From contig JAFVTS010000033.1 of assembly GCA_017503105.1 (NCBI GenBank), positions 1-36,323 of the forward strand: a stretch of DNA of 36,323 bases. The letters are read 5' to 3'. Source of the DNA: Clostridia bacterium. Lineage in GTDB: Bacteria > Bacillota > Clostridia > Oscillospirales > CAG-272. Of this stretch, positions 17,127 to 26,770 are shown piece by piece (position 1 is the first letter of the stretch; every line of letters begins with the position of its first letter). Position numbers and translations under genes: made by a program. The notes beneath the pieces were generated by a model that saw only the letters and a list, made by a program, of their open reading frames with translations, did no database searches and had not been told where the DNA came from.

Positions 17127-18782
17127 ATGAAAGAAAAATATCTTGACATAATGGAGGCGGCGCTTTCTGCGTATTCCGCCTCGGACATACTTTCGTACTA
17201 CGAGCGCGTAAGGAAAGAGGGAATAACCGAGCACGGTTATCCAAGGCTCGTCGCGAATATCGGGATACTTATCGCCAAGGGCAGAAGAAAGGAGCTTCTT
17301 GCGCTCTTTCTTGATATGATGAACCTTGCCGCGGAGTGTATGCCGAAGGCGAGCGGAAGAGGCGGAAACGATTTTTCCGTAAGAGAGATAGTGTCCGCTA
17401 TAATCGAGCTTGAAAAGACCGATCTCGTTTCGCGCGAGCGTACGGCGAAGTGGCGCGCGAGTCTTGCGAAGATAGTTCCCGTCGAAAATTACAGAGAGAT
17501 AGCGACCCCCGAGAGGGAATACGTCGGAAATTGGGCGGCGTATAACGCGGCGAGCGAATATATGAGATGCTTCGCGGGAATTGCCGAGGATACGGGATTT
17601 ATAGACGCTCAGCTTGAATCGCAGCTCCGCAATTTTGATGAGAACGGAATGTACAGAGATCCGAACGAGCCTATGCTCTACGACGTTGCGACCCGCGTTC
17701 AGCTTGCGGGAATGCTTCACTTCGGATATGCGGGAAAGCACGCTGAGAGGATAGAAGAAATGCTCGACAAGAGCGCTGAGCTTACCGAAAAGATGCAGTC
17801 CGTAACGGGTGAGCTTCCGTTTGGCGGCAGAAGCAATCAGATGCTCTTCAACGAGGCGTATCTTGCCGCAATGATGGAATATTACGCCGCAAAATATAAA
17901 GCGGATCCTGAACGCGCGTCAAGATTCAAGGGAGGAGCTGCACTTGCTACGGGCAGAATACTTCGCGCTCTTTCAAAGGACCCACTCACACAGGTCAAAA
18001 ATTGCTACCCCCGTGAGTCGATGTTCGGATGCGAGGGATACGCTTACTTTGATAAGTATATGATAACGCTCGCGTCGTTTGCATACCTCGCTTACGCTTT
18101 TGCGGATGATGATATCACACCCACCAAGGCTCTTACAGAAGAGGGCGGATATACGGCGGTGACGAGCGATAAGTTCCATAAGTTCTTCATCAATAACGGC
18201 GGATATTTTCTTGAATTCGATATGAACGCCGATCCCTGTTACGACGCCACGGGTCTTGGCAGAATACATAAATCGGGAGCTCCCGAGGCGCTTTGTCTCT
18301 CCGTTCCGTTTGCGAAGGAACCGCACTACGAAATCGGCGAAAAAAATGACACGCCCCTCGCCCTTTCGTCCACGACGCAGGAGGGGATCTCGTATTCCGT
18401 GGCAGAGGTAGGAAACGTAAATTCCGCGATCTACGCTTATATGAACGTAGAGCGGGACGGGAAGATAATTGCCGCCGAAAAATACACCGCCGCCGAGGAC
18501 GGGATCAACGTGATAATTGATACCGAAGGGGACACGGAATATAATATTCCCGCGTATATGTTCGACGGTGAGATATACACGAACACGACCCTCGTAGAAA
18601 ATACTTTGTCGGTCTACTACCGCGGATACGTTGTGAAATTTTCATCCCCCGATGCTGAAATTTTCGACACGGGTCGGACTTACCGCAACAGAAACGGCGT
18701 TTACAGACTCTACAAGGCGCATTCCACACAGCGCGTCAGCCTGCATATCGAGATCCTTAAGGGGTCTGCGATCGAAATTTAA
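17127..18782 (+). CDS. Uncharacterised cytoplasmic protein, possibly an alpha/alpha-toroid polysaccharide lyase-like enzyme
   Basis: 551 residues with no signal peptide. The first about 330 residues are helix-rich, with GELPFGGRSNQMLFNEAY and NCYPRESMFGCEGYAYFDKYM among conserved-looking segments. The remaining about 220 residues are beta-rich (FHKFFINNGGYFLEFDM, DATGLGRIHKSG, and a final HIEILKGSA strand). A helical toroid followed by a beta-sandwich is the layout of several polysaccharide lyases and heparinase-like enzymes; I cannot assign a family. A cytosolic location would suit breakdown of imported oligosaccharides made by the secreted heparinase-like protein encoded convergently next door. 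The ribosome site is modest (CAGAGG, 6 bases upstream). Confidence 0.78.
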   Translation: MKEKYLDIMEAALSAYSASDILSYYERVRKEGITEHGYPRLVANIGILIAKGRRKELLALFLDMMNLAAECMPKASGRGGNDFSVREIVSAIIELEKTDLVSRERTAKWRASLAKIVPVENYREIATPEREYVGNWAAYNAASEYMRCFAGIAEDTGFIDAQLESQLRNFDENGMYRDPNEPMLYDVATRVQLAGMLHFGYAGKHAERIEEMLDKSAELTEKMQSVTGELPFGGRSNQMLFNEAYLAAMMEYYAAKYKADPERASRFKGGAALATGRILRALSKDPLTQVKNCYPRESMFGCEGYAYFDKYMITLASFAYLAYAFADDDITPTKALTEEGGYTAVTSDKFHKFFINNGGYFLEFDMNADPCYDATGLGRIHKSGAPEALCLSVPFAKEPHYEIGEKNDTPLALSSTTQEGISYSVAEVGNVNSAIYAYMNVERDGKIIAAEKYTAAEDGINVIIDTEGDTEYNIPAYMFDGEIYTNTTLVENTLSVYYRGYVVKFSSPDAEIFDTGRTYRNRNGVYRLYKAHSTQRVSLHIEILKGSAIEI

Positions 18783-18856
18783 AGAATGCTTCTTTGCAAG
18801 GGCTCGGTCACAGCTTTAGCTGACGTCCGATAACGCACCTTTAACTGTATAAAAAA

Positions 18857-18898
18857 AGCACTTATGATGAACGATAAAAATCGTCTGTCATAAGTGCT
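18857..18898. terminator. Bidirectional terminator between the lyase-like gene and the giant secreted protein gene
   Basis: A perfect 11-bp stem, AGCACTTATGA (18857-18867) with TCATAAGTGCT (18888-18898), with an inner ACGAT/ATCGT extension. It is preceded by seven A (a T run on the minus strand) and followed by TCTTTC. It ends both convergent transcripts. Confidence 0.88.
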
Positions 18899-18981
18899 TC
18901 TTTCATTGATTTTGACAAGCTTTTTCTCAATCTTACAGTGAAACGTTCCGACAATCACCGTGAAATATCTCACTTCGTTAC

Positions 18982-19016
18982 GGGCGTACTCGAAAACTGC
19001 GTTTTTGGGTACGCCC
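18982..19016. repeat. Long imperfect hairpin in the convergent intergenic region
   Basis: GGGCGTAC (18982-18989) pairs perfectly with GTACGCCC (19009-19016), with further pairing of GAAAAC and GTTTTT inside. There is no T tract, so a second terminator is doubtful; it may be an interspersed palindromic repeat. The whole stretch 18783-19050 has no convincing gene. Confidence 0.5.
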
Positions 19017-19050
19017 ATCGACGACCGAGGCTCATTTTTCGTTGCGTTCG

Positions 19051-22000
19051 TTATACGGAAGGAATGTAATCTCCCGTATAAATTTTGATGTCGTCAAACG
19101 CGATACCGCCGATGCCGTTGCCTTCGGAGTCAACGTTTGTTCCGACGTGCCAATTTATGACGTTCGAAACGCCGACGTACCATTCCTCAAAGGAGGCGTA
19201 GCTTTCGGCAACCACGGAAGGAACGGCGACGTTCGTGCTTGCTATAACGCTTCCGTCCTCGTTGTATGCTGTCAGGGTGGCTGCTGTTATATCAAGAGTG
19301 AAGATGATCTTCGTAAAGCTTTCGCTCAGCGTTCCGATGACAAGATTTGCGTCGCCGCTTAGAAGTATCTCACCGCTCTTTTTCGTCTGGAAAAGACTTA
19401 TGACGTTCTTGAACGTTGAGTCACTCTTGTAAGAACGGGTTCTGAAGCTCGTGTCGCTGCTGCGTCCGTTAAGCGCAGCAAGGGAAATCTCGTAGGTGAT
19501 CTTGCCGCCGCCCGCGGAAACCTTTGAGAAAAGCTTTGAATCCGTATAGCTGATAGTAGTGTCGTTGGTACCGGTGTATGCTGCAATATAAGTATTGCCT
19601 TGCTCGTCCGTTTCCGCCTTTATGAGCGTTCCCGTCTTGCCGTTGAGCTGATAGCTGATGCCGTCGCACGTTTGGTTTGTGTTTTCAAGATATGCCGTTG
19701 AGTCTGTGAAATCTTTTTCGAAAATAACGATTCTGTATTTTGCGTAAAGATATACGGGCTCGTTCGAGTTCGGCATATTAAGAACGTTTACCTTCGTTGA
19801 TTCTTCAAAATTCGCGGAGGTGTACCAGCCGATGAATTCCGCACCGCTAAGCGTGGGGATGGGAAGATTTGCGTCAACTCCGACGGTATAGAGCTGATCG
19901 TACTCACCGCTGAGCGTGCCTTCTCCTGCGTCGTAGAATATTTTGTTCATATTCTCGGGCAATGACGCATCCTTGGGAATATACTCGCCTACGTAGACGT
20001 TAACGTTGTCGTAGAGAATCCCGCTGCTAATGCCGAAATGCCAATAGAAGAAATAGGTGGAGGCTGCAAACCAATCCGCAACGGTCTCGTACGTTCCTGC
20101 GGTGACTTGAGGCACCGTAGCTTCTGTGCTCAGTATCTCGTAGCCGTATACGTCGTATGCGGTTATCGTAGCGGCGTAAATGTCGAAGGTGAAAATGAAT
20201 CTCTTGAAGCTTGTCGTAAGCTCTCCGACACTCTTGCCCGCAACGTTGTTGAGAATAACTTGCCCCGCAGAGTTCGTTCCAAAGATGTTGATGGTATCTG
20301 ACGATCCTCCGTTACCGCGAACCTTGAACGAGGTCGTGGAGAATTTGCCCTCTTCGAGGAGCGCAAGGTCTATCTCGTACGTTACCTTTCCGCCGCCCGC
20401 GATAGTTGCCGCAACGGCGTTCTGAGGCTTGTAGCTCAGGCTTGCGTCGGTTCCCTCGGTACGAAGTCTGATGTAAGTGTTACCGTTTTCATCCGTAACC
20501 GCCTCCGCCGAAGCTCCCGTTTTACCTGAAAGCTGATATATGATGCCGTCGACGGTCTTGTTTTCTTCATTCACCACCATATCGGATCCTGTAAAGTCCA
20601 AATTCTTTATGACGGTGTTATACTTTGCGTAAAGCTTAATGGGCTCGTCGGCAGTTTCCGCGTTGATAACGGAGATCTCAGTGCCCTTATCGAACGTAGG
20701 CGTCGTATACCAGCCCACGAAGACCGATCCGTCGGGAACGGAGGGAGAGGGAAGGGTGATCTGCTCGCCTATTTTATAAAGGTCGGGCACATCTGTCGGA
20801 AGCGTGCCGACACCCGCGTTGTAAATTATTTTGTTCGTACCCTCGGGGAGAACGGGTTCTACCCATACGTACTCGCCGGTGTAGATCTTGACGTTGTCGT
20901 ATGCAACACCGCCGCCTGCACTTATCTGGAAGTTGAAGCCGTAGGTCGTTGCTCCGAACCAATCCGCAAAGGTTTCAAAGCTTTCCGCGGATACGGCAGG
21001 AACACTTACGGGAACGGTGTAAAGTGCCTCGCCGCTTTCGGTGCTGTAAGCCGTCAGCGTTTCCTTGTAAACGTCAAGGGTAAATACGAACTTGGTGAGC
21101 TTCGTAGTAAGAGCTCCGACCACGCACTTGGAATCGTTGCTGAGAATAACGGTGCCCGCCTTAGTGATGCTGAAGATGTAAACTCCGTCGCTCGACGTGT
21201 TAGCACCGCGCGCCCTGAAGCTCGTAGCGCTTATTCTGCCGTCGTCGGTAGTCGCAAGGTCGATCTCATACGTTACCTTGCCGCCTCCGCTGAGGACCGT
21301 CTGTCCAAGGGTGGAGTTCATATAGTTTACCGTAGCGTCCTTTTCGTTTGTCTCGACACGGATGTAGGTGTTGCCGTTTGCATCCTTCACAGCCTTGACA
21401 CGAGTTCCCGTCTTGCCGTTTATAACGTAAGAGATACCGCAGTCGGTTGCCGCCTCGGCCTCTTTGTCAAGAGTGGACGAGCTGAAGTCAGTGTTGAAGA
21501 TCACGGTGTTGAACTTAGCGTAAACTCTGATGGGCGCGTCTGCATTTGTCGCGTCGATAACGCTGATCTCGGTGCCCTCCTCGAAGGTGGGAGACGTATA
21601 CCATCCCATAAATTGCGCGTCCGGCGCGGAAAGGGTGGGAAGCGTGTAGGGGGTGCCTACGGTGTAAAGGTCAGGGGTGCCGTCAGGAAGCGTCGCAGGT
21701 CCCGTCTGGTATATAATTACGTTCGATCCCTCGGGGATAACACCCTCTGCGGGGACGTACTCACCGGAGTAGATCTTAACGTTATCAAAGAGCAGACCGC
21801 CGTGTGCGCTGAAGTGCCAGTTGAGGCAGAACGAAACTGCGGCGAACCAATCGGCAACGGTTTCGTAAAGGTCTGCCGTGACCTTGGGAACGCTGACCTT
21901 TACGCTTGCTATCTCTAATCCGTAGATGCTGTACGCCGTGATAGTTTCGGCGTAGATGTCAAAGGTGAAGATGAACTTCTGAAGATCGGTAGTGAGCGCG

Positions 22001-25000
22001 CCTATCCCGAGCTTGCCGTTAAGGAGCACGTTGCCCGCGGAGTTTGTCGTGAAGATGTTGATAGTGTCGCTCGAACCGCCGTCTCCACGGGGCTTAAACG
22101 ATGTCGTCGGGAATCTTCCCTCTTCAATAAGTGCAAGATCGATCTCGTACGTGACCTTTCCGCCTGCGCTTATAGCGGCGGAAGAAACGGGCGCGTAGTT
22201 GTTAATAGAGGCGTCAGCGCCGTCTGTGTAAATTTTAACATACTTATTGCCGCTCTCGTCGGTCTCTGTCTTTGCGTAGGAACCGATCTTTCCGTTCAGC
22301 TGATAGAGAAAATCGTCTACCGTAACGTTTTTCTCTAAAACGTCGACCTCGGAGTCTGTGAAGTCTTCATCAACAAGAGTGATAGAGCACTTAGCGTAAA
22401 GCGTGATAGGTGCGTCCGCGTTTTCTGCGGTCAAGGCTTCAATTTTTGTTCCCTCGTCAAAGGTTTGAGTCGTGTACCAGCCGAGGAATGTGCCGTTATC
22501 TACCACAGGCTCGGGAATCGTAACGGTTTCTCCCACGGTATAAGTCTTGGGATACTTGTCTATGAACCGGGATGTACCAAGCTTATAAATGATTCTGTTA
22601 GTCCCCTCGGGAAGAATGTTTTCGGGTGCCATATATTCGCCGCAGTAGACCTTAATATTGTCGACGAGCATCGACTCACCGCCCGTAGGCTGAGGAGAGT
22701 TGGAACCCATCCACCAGTTGAAGGTGTAAGTGAGCGCGAGCATATAATCGAGGGTGGTTGGATGCGCGGACCCCTTAGGAACGGTAAACGCTACGTCCGC
22801 GAGGAGATCTCCGAACTCGTTATATGCGTAGAGCATAGCGTTCGCGAAATCTACCGTAACTACGACCTTTTGGAACTCGTCGTTAAGAACGAAGAGCGTG
22901 GTGCCACCGAACTTAACGGAGCCGTCTTCAAGCGTTTTGAAGAGCGTGACGCGCTGGCTCGTCGTTTCTTCTCTTAGCATAAAGCTTGACGCAAGAGGCG
23001 CCTTGTCTCCGTTTCTTGCAAGCTCGACCTCGTAGGTGATCTTAGTGTCGCCAAGTCCGATAAAGGTTGCTACGTCTTCGTGAGCGTCAAGCTGCATATC
23101 TCTCTCGGTTCTTGAAAGTGCAAGGAACTTGTTACCCGTTTCCGCATTCGTCAGGATCTCGAACCAGGAGCCTTTCTTGCCGTTTCCTCCGTATTGGATC
23201 TTTCCGAAGGTCTTGTTTACTTCGCCAAAGGCGAAGGAGAGGTCTTCAAAGTCCTCGTTGATAGGATAGCTTCTGTATTTTGCGTATACTGCGAATTTAC
23301 CTTTTTGAGTGGGTGTTATTTCGGTCACGAGCGTTTCTTCCTCGAAGTAAGGAGAAGTATACCATCCAAGGAAGGTGTCCTCGCCTCTTACTATGTTTGC
23401 GGGAAGGACGATAGTCTGACCTATCTCATATACGAGAGGTGCGTCGTCGGGCACGATGCCGCCGTAAGAGTTGTAAATTATGCGTCCGCCGTTAGACGGA
23501 GCGATATTGGAGCCGGGCTTAACGCGTACCTCGCCCGCGGGAGCGTAGAACGTGATCATTCCGCCCTCTTCGGAGGAAACTCTGTGAGCGACGTTGATAC
23601 CGTCAACCTCAATATTCCACGTTCCCTCGAAAAGTCCGCAGACGTAGTATTTGATAAGTCCCGTGCCCTCGGCTTCGAATACGAGCTCGTCGGTGGATCT
23701 ATCCTGTGACTTCGTGAAAACGACTACTGTGTCGTCGAGCTGCGTACCGATGAGAAGGTCCGATTCAAACATATCTATATCAAGCTTTTCGTCGTTCGTC
23801 GCGTCCGTTACGTACATAACGTTGAAGAATTCGCTTGCAATAGATCCCGTGTTGGAGAGCTCAACGCGTCCCCACATTCCGTCGGAGCCCGTCGTTGTAA
23901 GAGCGCATTGCACGCCGTTTATAAGGTAGTTTTTGCCGTCGCCGCCAAGGGGAGTTATCTCGTCAGCGCCCTTTAAGGCGTGAAGAACGAGTCTGCCTTC
24001 CATATCCGTGATAGTGACGGTCTTGTTTTCAGCGTCTATCACGGGCTCCGTCGGCGTGTGAAGAAGGAATTTGTTGACGAAATTCTCGTTTGTCGTAGTT
24101 ATAGAGTCGTAAACGAGGAAGATCATCGGGTAATTTTCGTCACCCGTGAATATCGAAAGCATATTTCTTCCGACAAACTTTGCCTGCGTCGGAAGGTACG
24201 CCGTGGATATATCACCCGCAAGATAAACGTATTCCGCCTTGCCTTCCTCGGTCAGCTTGTATTCCTGACCGAGCACGGTGCCCGTGTTGGTGCTCGTGTT
24301 GGCGAGCCAGCTGTCAAGGTCGGAGAAGCCCGAGAATTTGTGGACCTGGCTACCCGTGTAGAAAATTCTCGACAGATTCGTCGCGTTTTCAACGCTTGTG
24401 CCGTTAAGCTCTGCGTCCGCAAGATCGGGGTTGAATATGAGCAGTCCGTTGTGCGCAACGGTTTCCTGATGGTAATAGTTGAAGTGCGTCGAGCCGTACT
24501 TGTCGTAGACGCCCGACTCGCCCGAGTAAAGACCCTTATAGTATATCTGGAAGGTACCGCCGTCGCCGTGCTCGTGGTTGGCTGTGTGCTTGATACCGAC
24601 CTTCATAAATATAGAGGGAACGTCGGGAGTGCCCCATTCCTCTCTCGCTATCATCTGTCCTACGGGATAGGAGTGATAAATAACGGGAGAAGCGCCGTTA
24701 TTGATGTCGTCCGCATCCGTCGTTCCGAGCTTGTCGTAGTAAGTAGCTCCGAGTATGAGATGATGGGCAAGGGACATTTCTATGGAGTGACCCGTGATCC
24801 TTGTGGTATCGAAGGTGCCGCCGAAGAATTCAAGCGCAACGCCTCTCATACCCGCGTCACCGTAGAGCGCGGCGATGAGAATTGCGCTGTTCGCCATTCT
24901 TTCCGATACCTTTTTAGGAAGTCCGCCGTCACCCGTTCCGAAGAACGAACCGCCGGGAGTTCTGTATTCAAGGAAGGAACGCGTTATTCTTTGAAGATCG

Positions 25001-26535
25001 TCGGTGTAAGGATTCTCACCCGTTGCCTGAAGGAGCATCCAGGCGCTCCAGATGTCCGCGTTGTGACGGAATGGCGCGTAGTTGTTGACACCCTGAGGAT
25101 AAGTACCCGAGGTGAAGTAATGATTACGCACCGCGATGAAGTCGTTGTAGATTCTGCTCGCGCATTCCTCGTACCAGGACGGGTTTTCGTCGAATATCGC
25201 GATAGCAACGGAGAGATAGTCGCGAAGGAGCTGATGCTCCGAGCCGTGACCCGCAACCGAGCCCTGAAGCTTTGGAGGGTATCCTATCTCCATCTGCGCG
25301 TCACCCGATTGGCAAAGACCCGAGAACTCGGGCGGAACGTCGCTCGCGCAAATATCCGTGATGGCGATCATAAACTGATTTTTGTCGTTCTCGGAGAGAA
25401 GATCGTGACACCAGTCGTATACCTCTGCCGCGCAGTAGATCGTACGTCCGAACTCACGGCACTGGTCACTGTGTATCCAACCGAGCTCAAGCGTCTTCAG
25501 ATAATTCTTCATAGCGAGGATAGCTTGATAGCCGTATTCCTCGTCACCCGTGAGAAGATAAGCGAAAGCCTTTGCCTCGATTATCGAAAGACCCTTTTCA
25601 TCTACGTTATGGAAGCCGATTCTGCCCGTTTCGTGCTTATACGGGGCTTTGAGAACTCCGTTAAACTCTTCGTTCGCCTTTTTTATCAGGGACTCGTAGA
25701 AGTATACCGCCTCTTCGGCGCCCGAATCAATGTAGGCGCGGACGAGCTCGAGGGTGTGCTTGTTTACGTTGAGCCTCGGATGCTCACCGACCGTGGGATA
25801 AAGCTGAGGCGAGCCCCAGTCCGTGTCGGGCATTACGGTGAAGTCAAGGGTGACGTAGTCTGAGAAATCGGAGAAGGAGAAGCCCTCTATTGCTTCTTTA
25901 AGTTCCTTGATCCTTTGAAGTCTTGCGGCTTCCTTTTCCGCCTCTATCCTGTCCTGTTCCTCCTTGAGCTCGGCTTCGTATTCCGCCCTTGAGAGGGAAA
26001 CGATGAGCCAAAGATCGTTTTTCACAACGAAGGACGAATCTCTGACGAACAGATCAAAGAAGTCTTTGTAGCCTCTTGAGAATGCCTCGTCAGTCGCCGC
26101 GTTGAAGGCAAACTTGCCGTCACGGAAGGCAAAGCCCCAGACGAGCGAGTCGTTTGTCACGCTTGACACGCAAATCTCGCGAAGCTCTGCTGAGAGCTGT
26201 CGGTTCGTGTTACCGATAAGTATCTCGTATTTGCTTTCGCCTTGGACCGTGTCCATTCTCGCCGCAACGGTTTGTCCCGAGCCTCTGAGCGCGGTTCTTA
26301 ACTCCGTAGCAAGCGTCGCGTCGAGCTGGTTTGCGTCCGATGAGAATATTATCGTATATTGGTTATCACTCGGGACGAGGACGGTTTCGTCCTCCGAAAC
26401 GAGCTTGGCACTTGTCCTTGCGTTTTCCGCATCGACCGAGTCTGTCGCTCCGATTTGAAAAACGAGCGCGAGCGCAGCGGTCAGAATAAAGAGCGTAAAA
26501 GCAAAGCGGAAAAAGTGCTTTGATAAAGCTTTCAT
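19051..26535 (-). CDS. Giant secreted heparinase II/III-like protein with five tandem InlB-like/jelly-roll modules
   Basis: 2494 residues. A basic N-terminus and hydrophobic helix (about 5-30) form a signal peptide or anchor. A region to about 180 precedes a charged coiled coil (about 183-214). A heparinase II/III-type lyase unit follows (about 240-1000): a helical toroid with SVAGHGSEHQLLRDYLS and a beta-domain with NHEHGDGGTF near 655. This would cleave uronic-acid polysaccharides by beta-elimination. Then come five copies of an InlB-like repeat (starting near 1015, 1315, 1605, 1900, 2198, with FLGWYT) each joined to a jelly-roll module ending in DNVKIYxGEY. The period is about 290 residues. 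No LPXTG, SLH or dockerin is seen. The ATG at 26535 has AAGGAG just upstream; an in-frame ATG ten codons earlier lies before it. Confidence 0.88.
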   Translation of the reverse strand: MKALSKHFFRFAFTLFILTAALALVFQIGATDSVDAENARTSAKLVSEDETVLVPSDNQYTIIFSSDANQLDATLATELRTALRGSGQTVAARMDTVQGESKYEILIGNTNRQLSAELREICVSSVTNDSLVWGFAFRDGKFAFNAATDEAFSRGYKDFFDLFVRDSSFVVKNDLWLIVSLSRAEYEAELKEEQDRIEAEKEAARLQRIKELKEAIEGFSFSDFSDYVTLDFTVMPDTDWGSPQLYPTVGEHPRLNVNKHTLELVRAYIDSGAEEAVYFYESLIKKANEEFNGVLKAPYKHETGRIGFHNVDEKGLSIIEAKAFAYLLTGDEEYGYQAILAMKNYLKTLELGWIHSDQCREFGRTIYCAAEVYDWCHDLLSENDKNQFMIAITDICASDVPPEFSGLCQSGDAQMEIGYPPKLQGSVAGHGSEHQLLRDYLSVAIAIFDENPSWYEECASRIYNDFIAVRNHYFTSGTYPQGVNNYAPFRHNADIWSAWMLLQATGENPYTDDLQRITRSFLEYRTPGGSFFGTGDGGLPKKVSERMANSAILIAALYGDAGMRGVALEFFGGTFDTTRITGHSIEMSLAHHLILGATYYDKLGTTDADDINNGASPVIYHSYPVGQMIAREEWGTPDVPSIFMKVGIKHTANHEHGDGGTFQIYYKGLYSGESGVYDKYGSTHFNYYHQETVAHNGLLIFNPDLADAELNGTSVENATNLSRIFYTGSQVHKFSGFSDLDSWLANTSTNTGTVLGQEYKLTEEGKAEYVYLAGDISTAYLPTQAKFVGRNMLSIFTGDENYPMIFLVYDSITTTNENFVNKFLLHTPTEPVIDAENKTVTITDMEGRLVLHALKGADEITPLGGDGKNYLINGVQCALTTTGSDGMWGRVELSNTGSIASEFFNVMYVTDATNDEKLDIDMFESDLLIGTQLDDTVVVFTKSQDRSTDELVFEAEGTGLIKYYVCGLFEGTWNIEVDGINVAHRVSSEEGGMITFYAPAGEVRVKPGSNIAPSNGGRIIYNSYGGIVPDDAPLVYEIGQTIVLPANIVRGEDTFLGWYTSPYFEEETLVTEITPTQKGKFAVYAKYRSYPINEDFEDLSFAFGEVNKTFGKIQYGGNGKKGSWFEILTNAETGNKFLALSRTERDMQLDAHEDVATFIGLGDTKITYEVELARNGDKAPLASSFMLREETTSQRVTLFKTLEDGSVKFGGTTLFVLNDEFQKVVVTVDFANAMLYAYNEFGDLLADVAFTVPKGSAHPTTLDYMLALTYTFNWWMGSNSPQPTGGESMLVDNIKVYCGEYMAPENILPEGTNRIIYKLGTSRFIDKYPKTYTVGETVTIPEPVVDNGTFLGWYTTQTFDEGTKIEALTAENADAPITLYAKCSITLVDEDFTDSEVDVLEKNVTVDDFLYQLNGKIGSYAKTETDESGNKYVKIYTDGADASINNYAPVSSAAISAGGKVTYEIDLALIEEGRFPTTSFKPRGDGGSSDTINIFTTNSAGNVLLNGKLGIGALTTDLQKFIFTFDIYAETITAYSIYGLEIASVKVSVPKVTADLYETVADWFAAVSFCLNWHFSAHGGLLFDNVKIYSGEYVPAEGVIPEGSNVIIYQTGPATLPDGTPDLYTVGTPYTLPTLSAPDAQFMGWYTSPTFEEGTEISVIDATNADAPIRVYAKFNTVIFNTDFSSSTLDKEAEAATDCGISYVINGKTGTRVKAVKDANGNTYIRVETNEKDATVNYMNSTLGQTVLSGGGKVTYEIDLATTDDGRISATSFRARGANTSSDGVYIFSITKAGTVILSNDSKCVVGALTTKLTKFVFTLDVYKETLTAYSTESGEALYTVPVSVPAVSAESFETFADWFGATTYGFNFQISAGGGVAYDNVKIYTGEYVWVEPVLPEGTNKIIYNAGVGTLPTDVPDLYKIGEQITLPSPSVPDGSVFVGWYTTPTFDKGTEISVINAETADEPIKLYAKYNTVIKNLDFTGSDMVVNEENKTVDGIIYQLSGKTGASAEAVTDENGNTYIRLRTEGTDASLSYKPQNAVAATIAGGGKVTYEIDLALLEEGKFSTTSFKVRGNGGSSDTINIFGTNSAGQVILNNVAGKSVGELTTSFKRFIFTFDIYAATITAYDVYGYEILSTEATVPQVTAGTYETVADWFAASTYFFYWHFGISSGILYDNVNVYVGEYIPKDASLPENMNKIFYDAGEGTLSGEYDQLYTVGVDANLPIPTLSGAEFIGWYTSANFEESTKVNVLNMPNSNEPVYLYAKYRIVIFEKDFTDSTAYLENTNQTCDGISYQLNGKTGTLIKAETDEQGNTYIAAYTGTNDTTISYTDSKLFSKVSAGGGKITYEISLAALNGRSSDTSFRTRSYKSDSTFKNVISLFQTKKSGEILLSGDANLVIGTLSESFTKIIFTLDITAATLTAYNEDGSVIASTNVAVPSVVAESYASFEEWYVGVSNVINWHVGTNVDSEGNGIGGIAFDDIKIYTGDYIPSV

Positions 26536-26564
26536 ATATGGCTCCTTAAAGTTGTAATTTGACA

Positions 26565-26600
26565 AAAACCGCTCACAGGTAATAACCCGTGAGCGGTTTT
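26565..26600. terminator. Strong terminator-like hairpin upstream of the giant gene
   Basis: A perfect 12-bp stem, AAAACCGCTCAC (26565-26576) with GTGAGCGGTTTT (26589-26600), with 12-base loop and T tracts on both strands. It lies 15 bases after the 44-aa gene and only about 17 bases before the ribosome site of the giant gene, leaving no room for a separate consensus promoter between them. It may act as a partial terminator or processing site that lowers expression of the giant protein. Confidence 0.8.
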
Positions 26601-26614
26601 CGCGTCAGTACTCG

Positions 26615-26749
26615 TTAGTCGACGTTGTATATCGAATTCTCCGACGGTCCGGTAAGCGGAATTTTTCCCGTTTCGACCTCGGGGGAAGTGGTAACAACGT
26701 TTTCGACTTCGGTTATTTCTATTTCAAGTATAGAATATTTTGTTTTCAT
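26615..26749 (-). CDS. Small 44-aa protein between the two giant secreted protein genes
   Basis: A short frame, MKTKYSILEIEITEV at its N-terminus and SENSIYNVD at its end, preceded by a strong ribosome site CGGAGG with 7 bases spacing. It follows the 1460-aa gene by 21 bases and is ended by a strong hairpin. It is acidic, has no Cys, no signal peptide and no membrane segment, and contains a VVTTSPEVE segment. Small proteins of this style next to large secreted proteins occur in gut Clostridia, but I do not know a function. It could be a peptide precursor, a regulator, or a translated leader for the downstream giant gene. Confidence 0.6.
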   Translation of the reverse strand: MKTKYSILEIEITEVENVVTTSPEVETGKIPLTGPSENSIYNVD

Positions 26750-26770
26750 AGCAAAACCTCCGTATATCTC

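Noticed and set aside
18779-19018. Minus-strand 79-codon frame
   Set aside because: It spans a terminator and a palindrome, lacks a ribosome site and looks like a repeat rather than a gene.
23980-25863. Long plus-strand open frame of 627 codons
   Set aside because: It lies wholly antisense to the heparinase-like coding region, has low-complexity Val/Arg-rich composition typical of shadow frames, and has no ribosome site.
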